This document shows positions 21,232 to 32,648 of a stretch of 64,000 nucleotides of DNA, piece after piece (within the stretch, counting starts at the first letter, position 1; every line of letters begins with the position of its first letter). The notes beneath the pieces were generated by a model. That model saw nothing but the letters and a program-made list of their open reading frames with translations. It had not been told where the DNA came from and searched no databases. Where the stretch lies: the NCBI GenBank assembly GCA_910591455.2, contig OU342808.1, forward strand, positions 2,714,607-2,778,606. The letters are read 5' to 3'. The translations under genes and the position numbers were made by a program. Source of the DNA: Pholis gunnellus. Its lineage: Eukaryota > Chordata > Actinopteri > Perciformes > Pholidae.

Positions 21232-22293
21232 CTACATATAGTCATGTTGACCCAGACATGCAGGCAGTCCTTCGGGAGCCGAAATCTGGGCAACAAGCCT
21301 TCCTCGGATCCCGTTCCAAGACAGGTTTCTGTCAGCAGTATTGTCCGTGTCTTTCTCCATGTCTTCTGGGCCTTCCTCCTCCTCCTCCTCCTCCAGGATG
21401 TCACCTGCTGCCACACAAATGTTGTGGAGGACACAGCAGGCACCGATCACCTTCGGGGCAAACAGAGGTTTGATCCCCAGGGCCCTCAAAAAGATGCAGC
21501 GCCAGCAAGTTTTCAAACCCCAAATGATGTTCCTGGCTATTGCATGGTGCCTGTTGTAGAGGGCTTCCACTTGGCCTGTGAATTTACGTTTACATAGAAA
21601 ATGTAAGGTGTATTTCAAAGTAAAAAAAGTAACAATTCGTTCGTTCGTTCTTACTTGCTTGCTACAGGCTGGCGGTATGATAGCAACACATGTAGCCTCC
21701 ATCTCCTAACGAAGTACCCAGTTGGTGGATACAGGGCCTGGTTGTACATCGTGATCTCCAGAGCATAAGTGCATCATGAACAGATCCTGGATTGCCAATG
21801 TACACATCCAGAAATGCACCACAGATGCCCTGCAGTAGTACTGAGTGGAAAAGTTTTCTGTTTTTGTAAGACCTCTTGTGTGGCTCTGCAGGAGGAAGAA
21901 TCCTCACGTGGCACCCATCGATGAAACCGGCAGCACAGCGGAATACCTCATGGCCAGCAGAATACCTCATGGCCAGCAAGGCGAACAAAGCCGGCCCCCA
22001 TCTCTTCTGGTTTGGGGAAATGAATGACTCTTTGAACAATTGTCATCATTTACTTCACGACGTTGTGGTCAGTGGCACGGCAAAGATGTCGGCAGTGACC
22101 CTTACCTGTAGGAGGCTCCACAGGCAAGCCAGTACACTGTCACCAGCACCTCAAGTTCATGGCTCCACCCATGTTTTTTTTGCTGGGGCAGCATCTGGAC
22201 CCGCATGTTGATGCTGTTCCTGGAGAGCCTGAAGGCTGGTCTCAGGTCAGCTTTAGACCAGAACAACGCAAGGATCAGGACATGGTCCTTCAA
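21232..22293 (-). pseudogene. PIF/Harbinger transposase pseudogene (HARBI1-like, DDE_Tnp_4)
   Basis: Three blocks read in order on the minus strand. The first (22293-22102) has HELEVLVTVYWLACGASYR. The second (22039-21662) has AAGFIDGCHVRILPPAEP, NRKLFHSVLLQGI, DVYIGNPGSVHDA and LGDGGYMC. The third (21702-21232) has NRHHAIARNII, WRCIFLRALGIKP and VIGACCVLHNICVAAGDI followed by a Glu run. These are HARBI1-type motifs, with catalytic D residues in FIDGCHV and LGDGGY. The third catalytic residue, expected just after ARNII, is gone: the sequence runs ARNIIWGLKT, consistent with a short deletion. Frameshifts separate the blocks, and a 19-bp exact tandem duplication lies at 21941-21978. Terminal repeats were not located. 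Confidence 0.88.
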
Positions 22294-22339
22294 TTGGGCA
22301 TTCCTCTTAAAGGGACTTTGGTCCTGTTAACGAAACCAA

Positions 22340-23256
22340 AAAAACAGGATATTTTTTGAAATATTGTTTGGTAATTGTAATATTAATGTTTGCAATATAT
22401 TTATTTGTGTTTTGACTATTTAATAATACTAATAAATAATGATTTCTAAATATGAATTGTTGAAGTCTACCAGTATTAAATGTCCCTCTAATATCTGACC
22501 TGTGTGCTCAGGTTTCTATTTCTTTTATTGCTCGACAGGCAGTGTAAAAATACACACCTATCTTACTAGAGTCCAGAAGTTACTGTAACCTCCATGATTA
22601 CTGTATCATACACATGAAATGTCCTGTTTGTGTTGAACTTTGTCTTGGTTAATGACAATGATGTACAAGACACAGATGAGGTTCAGGTACTTAATTTAAT
22701 GTGTAGTGATGTTTGTGTATCTAACTGTATGAGGACAGTTTATTAGGCCTAAATAGATTATATATTAATATTACAACAGCCATGCAATAAATGTTAACAT
22801 CAGCAATGTTATAATGTAAATCAGATTTGTAGGTGTTTCCTTCGAAAGAGGATAGACTAAATATTTGATATACCTCCCAGTATAACCCAGTACAGTTCAA
22901 CAACAGCAGAAACTACAGCTAATATTAAACTAAATTAACTCTCTAAAACATTAAATCGAAATACAATATTAAACTACATTAGTTTTTCTTTGGGTGTAAA
23001 CTGTCAAGTCTACCTAAAAGTGGGAGGACAGGTTACAAAGAAGAACAATGGGTAGGGTAGACTGGTTGAAAAAAACCCGTAATGTTAAGACAGACTTACA
23101 AAGCAAGCGAGACATGCTTATAAGGCACGACTCCTCTCCATCCTCCACCACATCTTGGCTCTTCTTTGACGGATTAGCCTCCTGAGTTCGACCGCCTCCT
23201 TTTCGGCTTCTTAATAAAGATGACCGACCGCAACCGCATTCCTCCGGGTCTGATCC

Positions 23257-23261
<5 letters not shown>
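22340..23261. other. AT-rich intergenic stretch
   Basis: No gene seen. On the minus strand near 23220-23120 there is a short basic Arg-rich reading that might be a remnant of the Harbinger N-terminal exon or its partner protein. It is too short to call. Confidence 0.35.

Positions 23262-23288
<27 letters not shown>
23262..23288. repeat. (AT)n microsatellite
   Basis: About 27 bp of alternating A and T. Confidence 0.95.
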
Positions 23289-23544
23289 CACAGAATACTT
23301 TTCATACTCTGCTCCACTCTGACCGAGATGTCCTCACTCTAGCACTAAACATTCCATGCAATACACACTCTGAAACGGACCCAAAATGTTCCTGAAACTT
23401 AATCTGTGACTTCATGAAACCTGTGTTAGCTATCAAAAGGCCCATTTGGCTAAATAAAGTCCAGCGTTTTGTCTTTGTTTTAAACTTCAAATCATTTTTC
23501 TACGTTAAGGTATGGCTAGTCAATATGGGCCCGAAGTTAAGTGT

Positions 23545-24145
23545 TTTTTTTGCTGTCTTCACACCAAAATCCCATTGAAGTGAATAGAGAAATGTTGCGC
23601 TGTTTTTTTGCGATTTTCGGGTAACCGGCTGGGCAAATCACTGAGAAAAGTCATTACACACGATTCCCAATCAGGCCGCAGGTTTTGATGTATTTTTTGC
23701 GCAACGCTGCGCGACAAGAAGCACTGCAAACTTCTGTACGGAAGATGGAGAATAAATAGATTATCGTGATGATGATAATAATTATTATGCCCGCAGGATT
23801 ATAGTCAGTGTGCTTTGGCACAGCTTTGTGCTACAAAGCCACACTGAGTTATGTGTATTTCCACCTTTGATGCCCATAACAGTCATATTGACCTCCTACA
23901 TTATCAGTGTTTCTGGTAATTAACGGCCGGAGGAGAGAGAGAGATGGCGCGGGTAAGTACGGACTGAAGTGTCGTTGGGATACAAAAATATTCTTTTGAT
24001 CATGAAGCCCAATGTTCCGGAGCAATTATCTGGTTTGTCAGTGAAGTTTATGAACTACATGGCAGACGGAAGTCTCTGAGCGGGTCCAACGCGGGTTGAA
24101 TGCGCATTGGCAGGTCGCGTTCAATACGTCTGGTGTATGAAGTGG
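23545..24145. mobile_element. Candidate MITE, about 600 bp
   Basis: The left side carries TTCACACCA (about 23559) and the right side TGGTGTATGAA (about 24131), an imperfect inverted pair of the kind bounding teleost MITEs. GC-rich TTGCGC/GCGCAACGCTGCGCG and CAGGTCGCGTTCAATACG motifs sit next to the ends. An internal segment (23788-23848) is shared with 47434-47508. Boundaries and superfamily are uncertain. Confidence 0.4.
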
Positions 24146-26470
24146 CTATATCCTCTCTGTGCTGCGTTTTTATAAACTATGATAATCTGGTCATAGATCA
24201 CATCTCTCGGCCACGTCCAGGCGCAGTCTCACTCCCTCTTCTTGCACTTCTCGTAAGCCTGCTCATAGAACTGAACAGCCAACTACTGTTTTCCTTTCTT
24301 GATTTTCTTTTCTCTTTTTTCTGCTCCTTCGGCAAAACTGTTGGGTGGAATCGCCGGGTGTTTTGTACTTCATATTTCTGTGACATTTTGTAATGTTTAT
24401 TGCAACTTCAGCATTATCAGTTGTCTTACGTTTAGCACAGCTCCGCTTGCTAACGGAGCAGCTTTGGCTGACAGAGGCACCATGGCCTTCAGTGTTTATA
24501 GGCTATTACACTCTATGGTTATTCTAGCAGTTGTAGAATTCCGGTAGTTTGAGTGTTAAACTTAGTAACACTCGTTTAGCATTTGAAAGCTTTCTTCTTC
24601 TAATGGTTGACCTAGCTGACTGACATGTGGTGTCAGTCATTCGGCTCGAGTCCTATCCATAGGTCCATTATACATTTTTCATTGCCGAAAAGATAGTTCT
24701 AAAAGTGCACTTATGCCCTTTTGGCCCTTAATAGGTCGGTTTTCAGTGTTAGGTCTTTTGGAACTCTGGATTGGTTTAGAATTCACGTGTACCCTTTTTC
24801 ACAGTAGAAATAGCTCATATATAAAACTAATTTCCCCTAAAATGTGTGTATTTCTGGCAGCAAAACTGAATGTGGATCTGAGTCAAAATAAACGTTTTGG
24901 TATTAAAGGAACACGTATTACAGTGTGGCTCATTAATTATAGCAGTTTTCGGGGAACAATATATACCTGGTTTGGCTACCAACAATACTTGTCAGTAGAT
25001 ACATACATTGTTGGTTAAAGGGACAATTGTTTTTTTGACAATGAGAAAAATATTGAAAACAACCAGAATTATCCTCAGAATAAGTCATCTGTAAAACATG
25101 GGATACAACAAGAAAAGCATAGTCCTTTGGTTTCTGGGATTTCCCACTATAAAAGTGTATGTTCAGTTGCTGTCTAAATCACACATACCTAATTACCTTT
25201 ACCTGCATCAATGCATTTCTTATCACAATTCTTGCACTCACAATAATTTGACTCCAAAGTTGCACATGCATTGCTCTGCTGTAGCAAGTAGATTGTAAGA
25301 CGCAATTTCTCTGGTGCATCTTAGCTTCAGATTGCATCATTTTCCGAGTAGTATCTCCCAACATGGCCCAGCTATCAGTCTCCTGCTGCAGACAGGGGTG
25401 TCACAACCGGATTTACATACAGCCCCAACAACACAGACATCCAGGGGTACCACAACGCCACACACCAGCTCAATATTTCATAGCCATATGAAATATGCCT
25501 TAATGTGTGCACGGCATCTGCCATCTTTGGGGCTTTGCAGCCCCCAGGAGGCCTGTTTGATCTGTAATTGGGAAGTATGCTGAATTAATCAGCAGTTTAT
25601 GCACTTTTTAATTGAAATAACACTGTCAAAATACACGGATAACACAGCGAACAACACCACTGATTCTTTCCATATTATCCTTTTACTATTGTCAGGTTAC
25701 ATTTCTTTAATGTGTAGACCAAACATTGTCTTTTGTTTGTTTGGGGGTCGCTATTGTTGATTTCTCATCAAATACTCTGCAACAGTAAAATTACATATAT
25801 ACATACAATATAGTATATATACTGCCCTGTCCTCGAACTGTAGTTTCTTAATCTCATTTAACATCTCATTTATCTCACTTCACTGTTATTCAGGTGACAG
25901 CTACATTTCTAAAATAAGTCAGCTAACTATGGGTAGTATACATTTCATGACTGGGAAGCAGAATAATTTACAATGTCTTTGACGATTTCACGCACAATTT
26001 GGTTGGAAAGTATTTAGTGTTAATGTCAAACTCAAAGAGACTTTTCATGGACTATGCCGTTTCCTTCAGCTCTACGGAGTTTTTTACTCTTTTGTGTAAA
26101 AAACGTATTCATTAGGATTAAACGATTTGAGATGTACCATCTCGTTTTGAGGGGCCCCAAAATACAACACAATTAATACAAATCAAGAGTGACCGATTAA
26201 ATAAATAGAACTACAATTATCAATGCAGCAATGTACAGACAGACAATCAACAAAAATAACAAAAAAACAAGACAAAAACAAACCACATGCATTAATTAAT
26301 GAGAACATTACAACCACAAGGTTGCCAATAGATAACCAGTGGAGTGTGAGTGGATCACCAAATACAATCAGGTATCAAGAACAGACATTATTGAAAGGTA
26401 TATATAGTGAAAGCTCCTTGGAAACAAGAGCAGTTCATCTCAGCAGACCAGAGATAGATGTTTTTGTACA
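24146..26470. other. Intergenic stretch, no gene seen
   Basis: Open frames of 60-100 codons (for example 24100-24393, 24713-25018) have no domain, and their composition reads as translated non-coding DNA. Confidence 0.4.
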
Positions 26471-26479
26471 GGTCAGCCG

Positions 26480-27390
26480 AGGTCAATTCTGATTTTGGAA
26501 GCAGAACTTTCAGCCGTTTTATTGTAATTTTATATACTACATAACTATATATTTCACTTGTTTTATCACCAATAGTGTGCAATCTATCTAATACAGTAGT
26601 TTGACATCATTTTGAGAGCCTGAGCTCTATATAAACCTGTAAAACATGGCTCATTTTCGTCTGAATTTCAGTTTTACAGAATGCATTGAACCTTACCAAA
26701 GCCTGTGATTGGCCGATTTGTGCACACGACACAGATTTGAATCCGGTAGAGTCTAAGATGTCTAATGGTACGTTCTTTGAGTTGATTGGTATTATTATAG
26801 ACTTAAAATTCTGTCAAACTATGAGGCTCGCCCCCAAGATTACCCCTTCTTCATAGAAGCTCGTAGAGACTCAGTTTTTTCACAGAACGGAGGAGAGAGA
26901 CCGGGAGCCCATGGCTGCAAGGATTAATTTTTTTCATCCAGAAAACCATTTCAAGGTGCGAAGCGTTTCAATTTTGTTGCTGTTTGGCTGAGTGTTGCTC
27001 TGTGGCAGATGAATTGTAACTTTTTAATGGTATGAAGGAGAAGAATTTGGAAGATATTGTTGGATTCAGTGTGGAGTCCTCGTGCTCTTTGATATGCGGT
27101 TTGTCTGTGAATGTGCCGTAGGTTGTGGCTGGTATCGGTAACGGAGAACATAGCTCGCCGTCTCCTGGCGAAAAATAGGTGAAATTGTGGTAGTACTTGT
27201 AGTATATTATAGTACTTTGTGTATATATATGTTTTTGAGTGATTACAATAGGTTACATGGTCCATTTTATCAGAATTTCTTCGTTACGTGGGTATATGAT
27301 ATGTCATAAAAAACACTTTTATGCGTTCTCAGAAGTACTTTGTACTACATGTGTACACTCTGTTACTAGAGGGTTAATTCAGCGATCCAC
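26480..27390 (-). repeat. Dispersed repeat R1, inverted copy
   Basis: Read on the minus strand this matches 47700-48620 collinearly. Shared landmarks on the plus strand here are: TTTTATATACTACATAACTA (about 26529), TGATTGGCCGATTT (about 26706), CAAGGTGCGAAGCGTTT (26952-26968), GTAACTTTTTAATGGT (27017-27032), CTCGTGCTCT (27079-27088) and GAACATAGCTCGCCGTC (27146-27162). No coding capacity. Probably a non-autonomous element of unknown class. Confidence 0.8.
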
Positions 27391-27499
27391 AATTGCCAAT
27401 AACCAGGCTAAGCATATCTTGTGCTCCGTGTCCTCAGCCTTAGTCCCACCTGACTCGGACCCATCCCTCCCCTGGTCCTGGTCACTTCATGTACGGGCG

Positions 27500-27945
27500 T
27501 GTTCGAAATAACCACCCGGTTCGAACAAGATGTTCAAATGCTCAGATGCTCAAATCCGCCCACCTTAGGCTTATCAAGGGCTCCATACACACAGACAGAG
27601 ACGAGGAAATTGCATGGAGGAGAGATATGATGACCCCCAGAGAGGTCAATATGGCTCAAAATGATGCTAATCAGCTCTGTTATGATAGATTGTACAATAT
27701 GAGTGATAAACAATGTGAAATATATAGTTATATAGTATATAAAAGTACAATGGAACAGCTGCAACTCCTGGTTCGAAAATGAGAATTTGGCGTGTTCTTT
27801 CATACATAAACTTCTATAACTGGGGTTTGCTTCACTTTATTTACACCAAATCTTTTTGTGAGGCACCTGCACTGTTTTTGCTATGAATTGAGAATGTTTT
27901 TAGGCCAGCCAGGGCCTCATTAAAAAAATTACAGTGCTTTTTCTT
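27500..27945 (+). repeat. Dispersed repeat R1, partial direct copy
   Basis: Matches 48380-48800: ATCCGCCCACCTTAGGCTTAT, CATGGAGGAGAGATATGA, then ATATATAGTTATATAGTATA, and CTTCTATAACT followed by GCTTCACTT. Its first part is inverted relative to the left end of the adjacent copy at 26480. Confidence 0.8.
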
Positions 27946-27949
27946 CTTT

Positions 27950-28470
27950 TGTCTACATTCTCACCCCTTAACTCCAAAGATCTGGAGGAAGTAATTCAGT
28001 GCCCAAAGTCTTGCACATGTTCTCTTGATTCTATCCCTGCTTCTTTCAAGTTGTAATCTCACCTCTGTGGAAGACAAACAATTTAGATTCATCTGTAATT
28101 AATAATTACAGACCAATCTCAAATCTTCCTTTTCTGAACAAAATACTTGGAGAAAATCTAAACAAATGGATGAATATCTTTCATTAAATTTTAGTATTGC
28201 TGGAGCTCACTGCTGTTTTTGACAGTGTCAGTCACGACATTTTAATTCAACTGAGTCCTTACATGTATACTAACGTGTACATATTACACCAGAAATTAAA
28301 TCTCTTCAACGGGTACAATACAGAATCAACCCAAAATCCTGATAGTCCATTAAGCACTGAATGGTAAGGTTTCTTCGTACATTTCTGACTTGCTCAATGA
28401 TTATAACCTGATCAGACCTCATAGACGTCTTAACACTGTGTCCTCAAAACATTCTGTTGAATCTTTATTC
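27950..28470 (+). pseudogene. Decayed L2/Rex-type LINE RT fragment
   Basis: Recognisable pieces in order are SKDLEEVIQ followed by CSLDSIPASFK (about 27975-28050), NNYRPISNLPFLNKILGENL (about 28100-28160), AVFDSVSHDILIQL (about 28210-28255) and a late ISDLLNDYNLIRP (about 28383-28420). The first three are the pre-RT and RT1-RT3 segments of L2/Rex1-like LINEs. Large gaps and frame changes separate them, and the YADD core is missing. Dead fragment. Confidence 0.7.
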
Positions 28471-31400
28471 ATTTTTTTTAAATGATTTTAAGTAAAATTC
28501 ATTGCCCCTTTAATACCAGAACACTGATACACCCATATTCTAAAAGGCGCCTGGGATGAAACTTGGAACAATTATACATTGTTGCATTTTAGTTCTGGTC
28601 CGATTCCTGTTCCTGTTCGCAAAAGAACAAAGACGAGTAAACATGACATTATACGGACTGACAGGTAACTCATTGATTGGACAGTTTGGGCGATGGTCAT
28701 CCTGCATCAGGACCCACGAGGGGAAATCAAATTCTGGTGTCTGACAGTCTGAAGTTTATGCAGCACTTAAATGCTTCTGATGTGGATGTTTACGTTCTTT
28801 CATTAAGCGATTATAAGCATTATTAGTATTATTAGACAGCAAAGTGATATATGCTATGATATGATGCATGTTGAATGAATGAATAATGTTCGAGACTGGG
28901 CTGTACAGAAGTCCCTTGGCGTGTTCGCATAGATACTGTCAGATTGCTGTCACACATTTTTTATTGGAGAACAGCTTTTGACCTTTTAATCAGAGAAAAT
29001 ACCACTTCTGACAAGATTATAGACTATACATAGCACAATACAGATAAATAAGATTGCTTTTTGAACATATATTTCACATTCAGCAGATTAATTTATTACT
29101 AATTTAGCTTTTGAAACCACGCTAAAATCATGTATCTGCTCAGGTCAAATGAGAATGGATCATTCAAAGGATAACAGCATAGATTAATGCTTCCTGAAAA
29201 TGTAGAATGAGTTCAGGTTATCGGTTGTGAGGTTTAATCCCTGACTGTATGACATACTTTACTCAAATGTATGGAGTCAGGACAACATGCTGTTTTGTTG
29301 CTGCACAGACCTAGAGGTATATTTAGATAAAGCAGAAAGTATCTATATGCTGTCAATACAGCACATAAAAGGTTGTTTTCTGTTACCTCTGATGTTGCTA
29401 TATTTATAATGATCACACTGACCGTTAGACAAAAGCATTCCCTTATAGCAGCCATAGCAAAGGGGATATAATAAATTGTTGCAGTGAAGCTCAATGTCTG
29501 TGGGAAGAGGCGAGGGAGGAAGGGAGGGAGTCTCATTGTTCCTGCTCTCTGTTTCCACTCTTTAAGGCAGATCGCAGGCTGCCTATATGACGAATGGCGA
29601 CCATTCTGGAGTCACCGTTTGGTACTTGGCATCATGGTAGACTGGGAACCTGATGCCGTCAGGTCTGAGATGGCGGCTGTCCCCAGCGCTCTCCAGGCGG
29701 GACCCCTAGGGGCCTCCACTCTGTCTAGATGGAAAGGAGGTGCCATAAATCAGCCCGTCTGGGGGGCTATGCTTTGCCTTGCCATCCATCTCAGCCTCCG
29801 CCCCCTGATGGGAAAGACGGGGCAAGGAGGGTTGGGAGGCAAAGGGTAGGAAAGGTTCACATACCTGGGGAGAAGGAGTAGGAGCTGCAGGGAGGCATGG
29901 CAGGGCAGAGGTCTCTACCAGTCCAATGATCCAGTAACCCAGGAGACACTGGGAAGAGGGAAACCACCAGAGAAGCCACACCAGGAGTCAGTGGTCTAAG
30001 AAGAGTCATGGTTTGGCATCGCTTTTACCATTAGTATCTTAGCATGCAAGTTTGATTAAATGAGCTAGCCGACTGCTGCATCGATGATTCATACCGTACT
30101 AGTTGGATAGCTTCAGTCTGTTGCATACATGCTAGATGATTAGTTCAATAGTGAGCTAGAAATTACTTTCAGACTTTTTTTTTCGTACTATTTCAGAATT
30201 CAAAAGGAGGACCCAACTGCAGAACACCAGGAAGGCAGGATCAGTAGAAAAAGGGTGAGCTTTAATGCAACAAAGCTGACCCAAAAGCAGGCAGGCAACA
30301 AAGCTGAGGGAGCAGACAGGCAGATGCAAGAATAAAGGACAAATACAAATAAACTTAACTATGAACAAACAGTTATGGCACTAGGAGCAATGTTTACGAT
30401 TAGCATCTAACAATGAGGCATTGAATGTTAAGGTCATTCAGTTTCTTGATTAATAGATGAGGCTGCTTAGGTATACAATGCCCCATGACTATAACCGTAT
30501 CATCTTTTGTTGTACCTAAAGTCAAATGATCTAGTGAGCAAGTGACTTCTGTGACACTATATTGAAACACTTCATAACTACTGAAGTCAATGCGCCTGGA
30601 TGGTAGGCATTGATTTCCTTACAACATGCTTAATTGCGAACAGGAATAATAATAGTCTTTCCAGAAGGAAGGAACAGTAGGTAAGTTCAGAGGTATATTG
30701 GACACCAGCTTATCTCTGCATGATTTTAACAAGGCCCAAAAATGCTATGCGTTTTAATGACCTTCCTGGGGCAGATGTGTGAGAACAGTCTGTTCTTCAT
30801 GCTGGTCAATAGTGAGCTCGATTCAGGTAATGTAAATGGAGCTGCTTTTTGCTCCTGTGTGAGGTCAGTTATGTCAAACTTACTATAAAAGCTGGGTAAT
30901 TCATCGACAAAACAGATCTGAGACCTCATATAACTTTATGACATGATTCTTTGACTTTTTAATGACTTTTCATGGCATACTATTCTATGTATTTTTTTTC
31001 TTAATGAAATATGGAGGACGAGATGTATGGAGGATGAGATGTAAAAGGAGAGACACTGAAGGCAAACAACAGAAAGAATAGGAGTTCCTTGTGAGTTATG
31101 AAGTCTGTCCTAGGCTGAACGGACAGCAACCTCATGTTTCTGTGTGTCCGTTGTTTGCTAGCTTGTAGCTAACTTATGCCGACATCTTTGACTGTTTGAG
31201 GGAAATAAACAAATGAGCCAGTGGTCAAAATTACTCTCATTAATGATAGAAGGAACGTTTGATGGCATTTCATATCGCTTTTGTTATACTTTAACTATTT
31301 TTGTTGTTAGAGGAAATCAGCCGTAACATGTGCGATCTTCTTTTAAAGTAAAAAGGAATTTTATGGACCAGTTTCAATGTTTTTTGCTCATCTACGGAGC

Positions 31401-32310
31401 CCAATTTTTGCAAAGGAACCACAGAGTCACAGGTTAAGTTTAACCAGGCATTGTATTGACAAAACATAAATTCATTACATACAAAAATAAATAAAGTTCA
31501 TAAGTCAGAGGGGAAAAAACTATCTGTTCAGTTCATTCCTTTGAAGAGTTCATTGAGTTCTTTGAGTTAATTTGAGTTCGATCCTTCCACACCACTTGTG
31601 GAAAGGAAGGGGAATTGGATCCAAGAAAAACTCCATCCTGTAGCTTGCCATCCAATCTTCAAGGTGATACGGAACCCTGACACAAAAAACCTGACCTAAA
31701 AAAAGGTCACAAGGAATAATGAATGAACATGAAGCTTTAAAGGATAAACAAAAATATTCATCATGTTGTACAATCACAACTTGAATACAACCATTAATCA
31801 TATTAAGACATTATGTCACTTTGAATTATTTACAGTGTTTTTTAGTTTTAATAACTGGACAGAATTATTCGCTCAAACAAAAAGAAAACACCCAAAATAA
31901 TTACAGGGCTAAAATTAAAAGCCCTACACAAATCCAATAACAATTTATTCAAACCAGCTATGCTAACCAAAAATATCCACTAACCGCTAAGCTAGCAGGA
32001 GCTAGCTAAATGCTAGGCCAGCTGAAAATTAAATTCAGTCTCGTTACAACTCAACGCTGACTGCAGAATTAGATGACTAGACCTAAACCCCAAATCCTGA
32101 TTTCCCTGATTTGCATATAGCTTAAAAACAGTGTAGGGCAGTAGCATAAATTATCTGTAAAGCAGTAATACATGGGAATTAGGATATACTGTATGTTGCA
32201 ATGAATGAACCACACTAAAATGTGAAAATACAGAAGCGGCTAAAATGATCACAAAACATCTGGAAATGAATGACAACAATGTTTAATGAAAGGGTTCAAG
32301 TGAAAGGAAG
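28471..32310. other. Intergenic stretch, no gene seen
   Basis: The block at 29560-29860 is GC-rich and open for 121 codons (29484-29849) but has no domain or splice context. Around 30190-30330 there is sequence (GGACCCAACTGCAGAACACC, AGGCAGGATCAGTAGAAAAA) resembling a dispersed fish repeat that I cannot classify. The rest shows nothing recognisable. Confidence 0.35.
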
Positions 32311-32648
32311 GCAAGGCAAGTTTATTTGTATCGCACATTTCAACCAGGCAATTCAAAGTGCTTCACATAAAAGCGTCAAAACATAAGGCAAAAAGATTTG
32401 AAAACACTTAAGAACATGAAACATAAAAAAGTCATTAAAAAAATAAAAAAGCTGAAATAGAATAACAGTTGCAGTGCAATTTAAGAGATAAAATACAGTA
32501 GTGAAATGCAGAAAATTGATTAATATCCTTGGATATGGTTCAATTAAAGGCAGCAGCAAACAGAAAAGTCTTCAATCTTGATTTAAAGGAGCTGAGGGTC
32601 TCAGCAGACCTGCAGCTTTCTGGGACTTTGGGACTTTCTGGGACTTTG
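32311..32648 (-). repeat. L2-like LINE 3' end, 5'-truncated
   Basis: Reverse complement of the 3' part of the copy at 3270-3600: the coding end (GAAAGCTGCAGGTCTGCTGA on the minus strand), the GGCAGCAGCAAACAGAAAAG block, and the terminal GCAAGGCAAGTTTATTTGTA. It breaks into the Gmr1-like pol fragment at 32648. At the junction a 15-bp sequence (CTTTCTGGGACTTTG) is repeated at 32616-32630 and 32634-32648. Confidence 0.85.

Noticed and set aside
27895..27925. AGGCCAGCCAGGG resembling the hAT terminus at 14.6 and 21.0 kb
   Set aside because: The match is short, and this position is explained by the R1 repeat (compare 48750-48770).
29484..29849. 121-codon frame in a GC-richer block
   Set aside because: No domain or splice sites. 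Gly/Leu-rich translation of purine-rich DNA.
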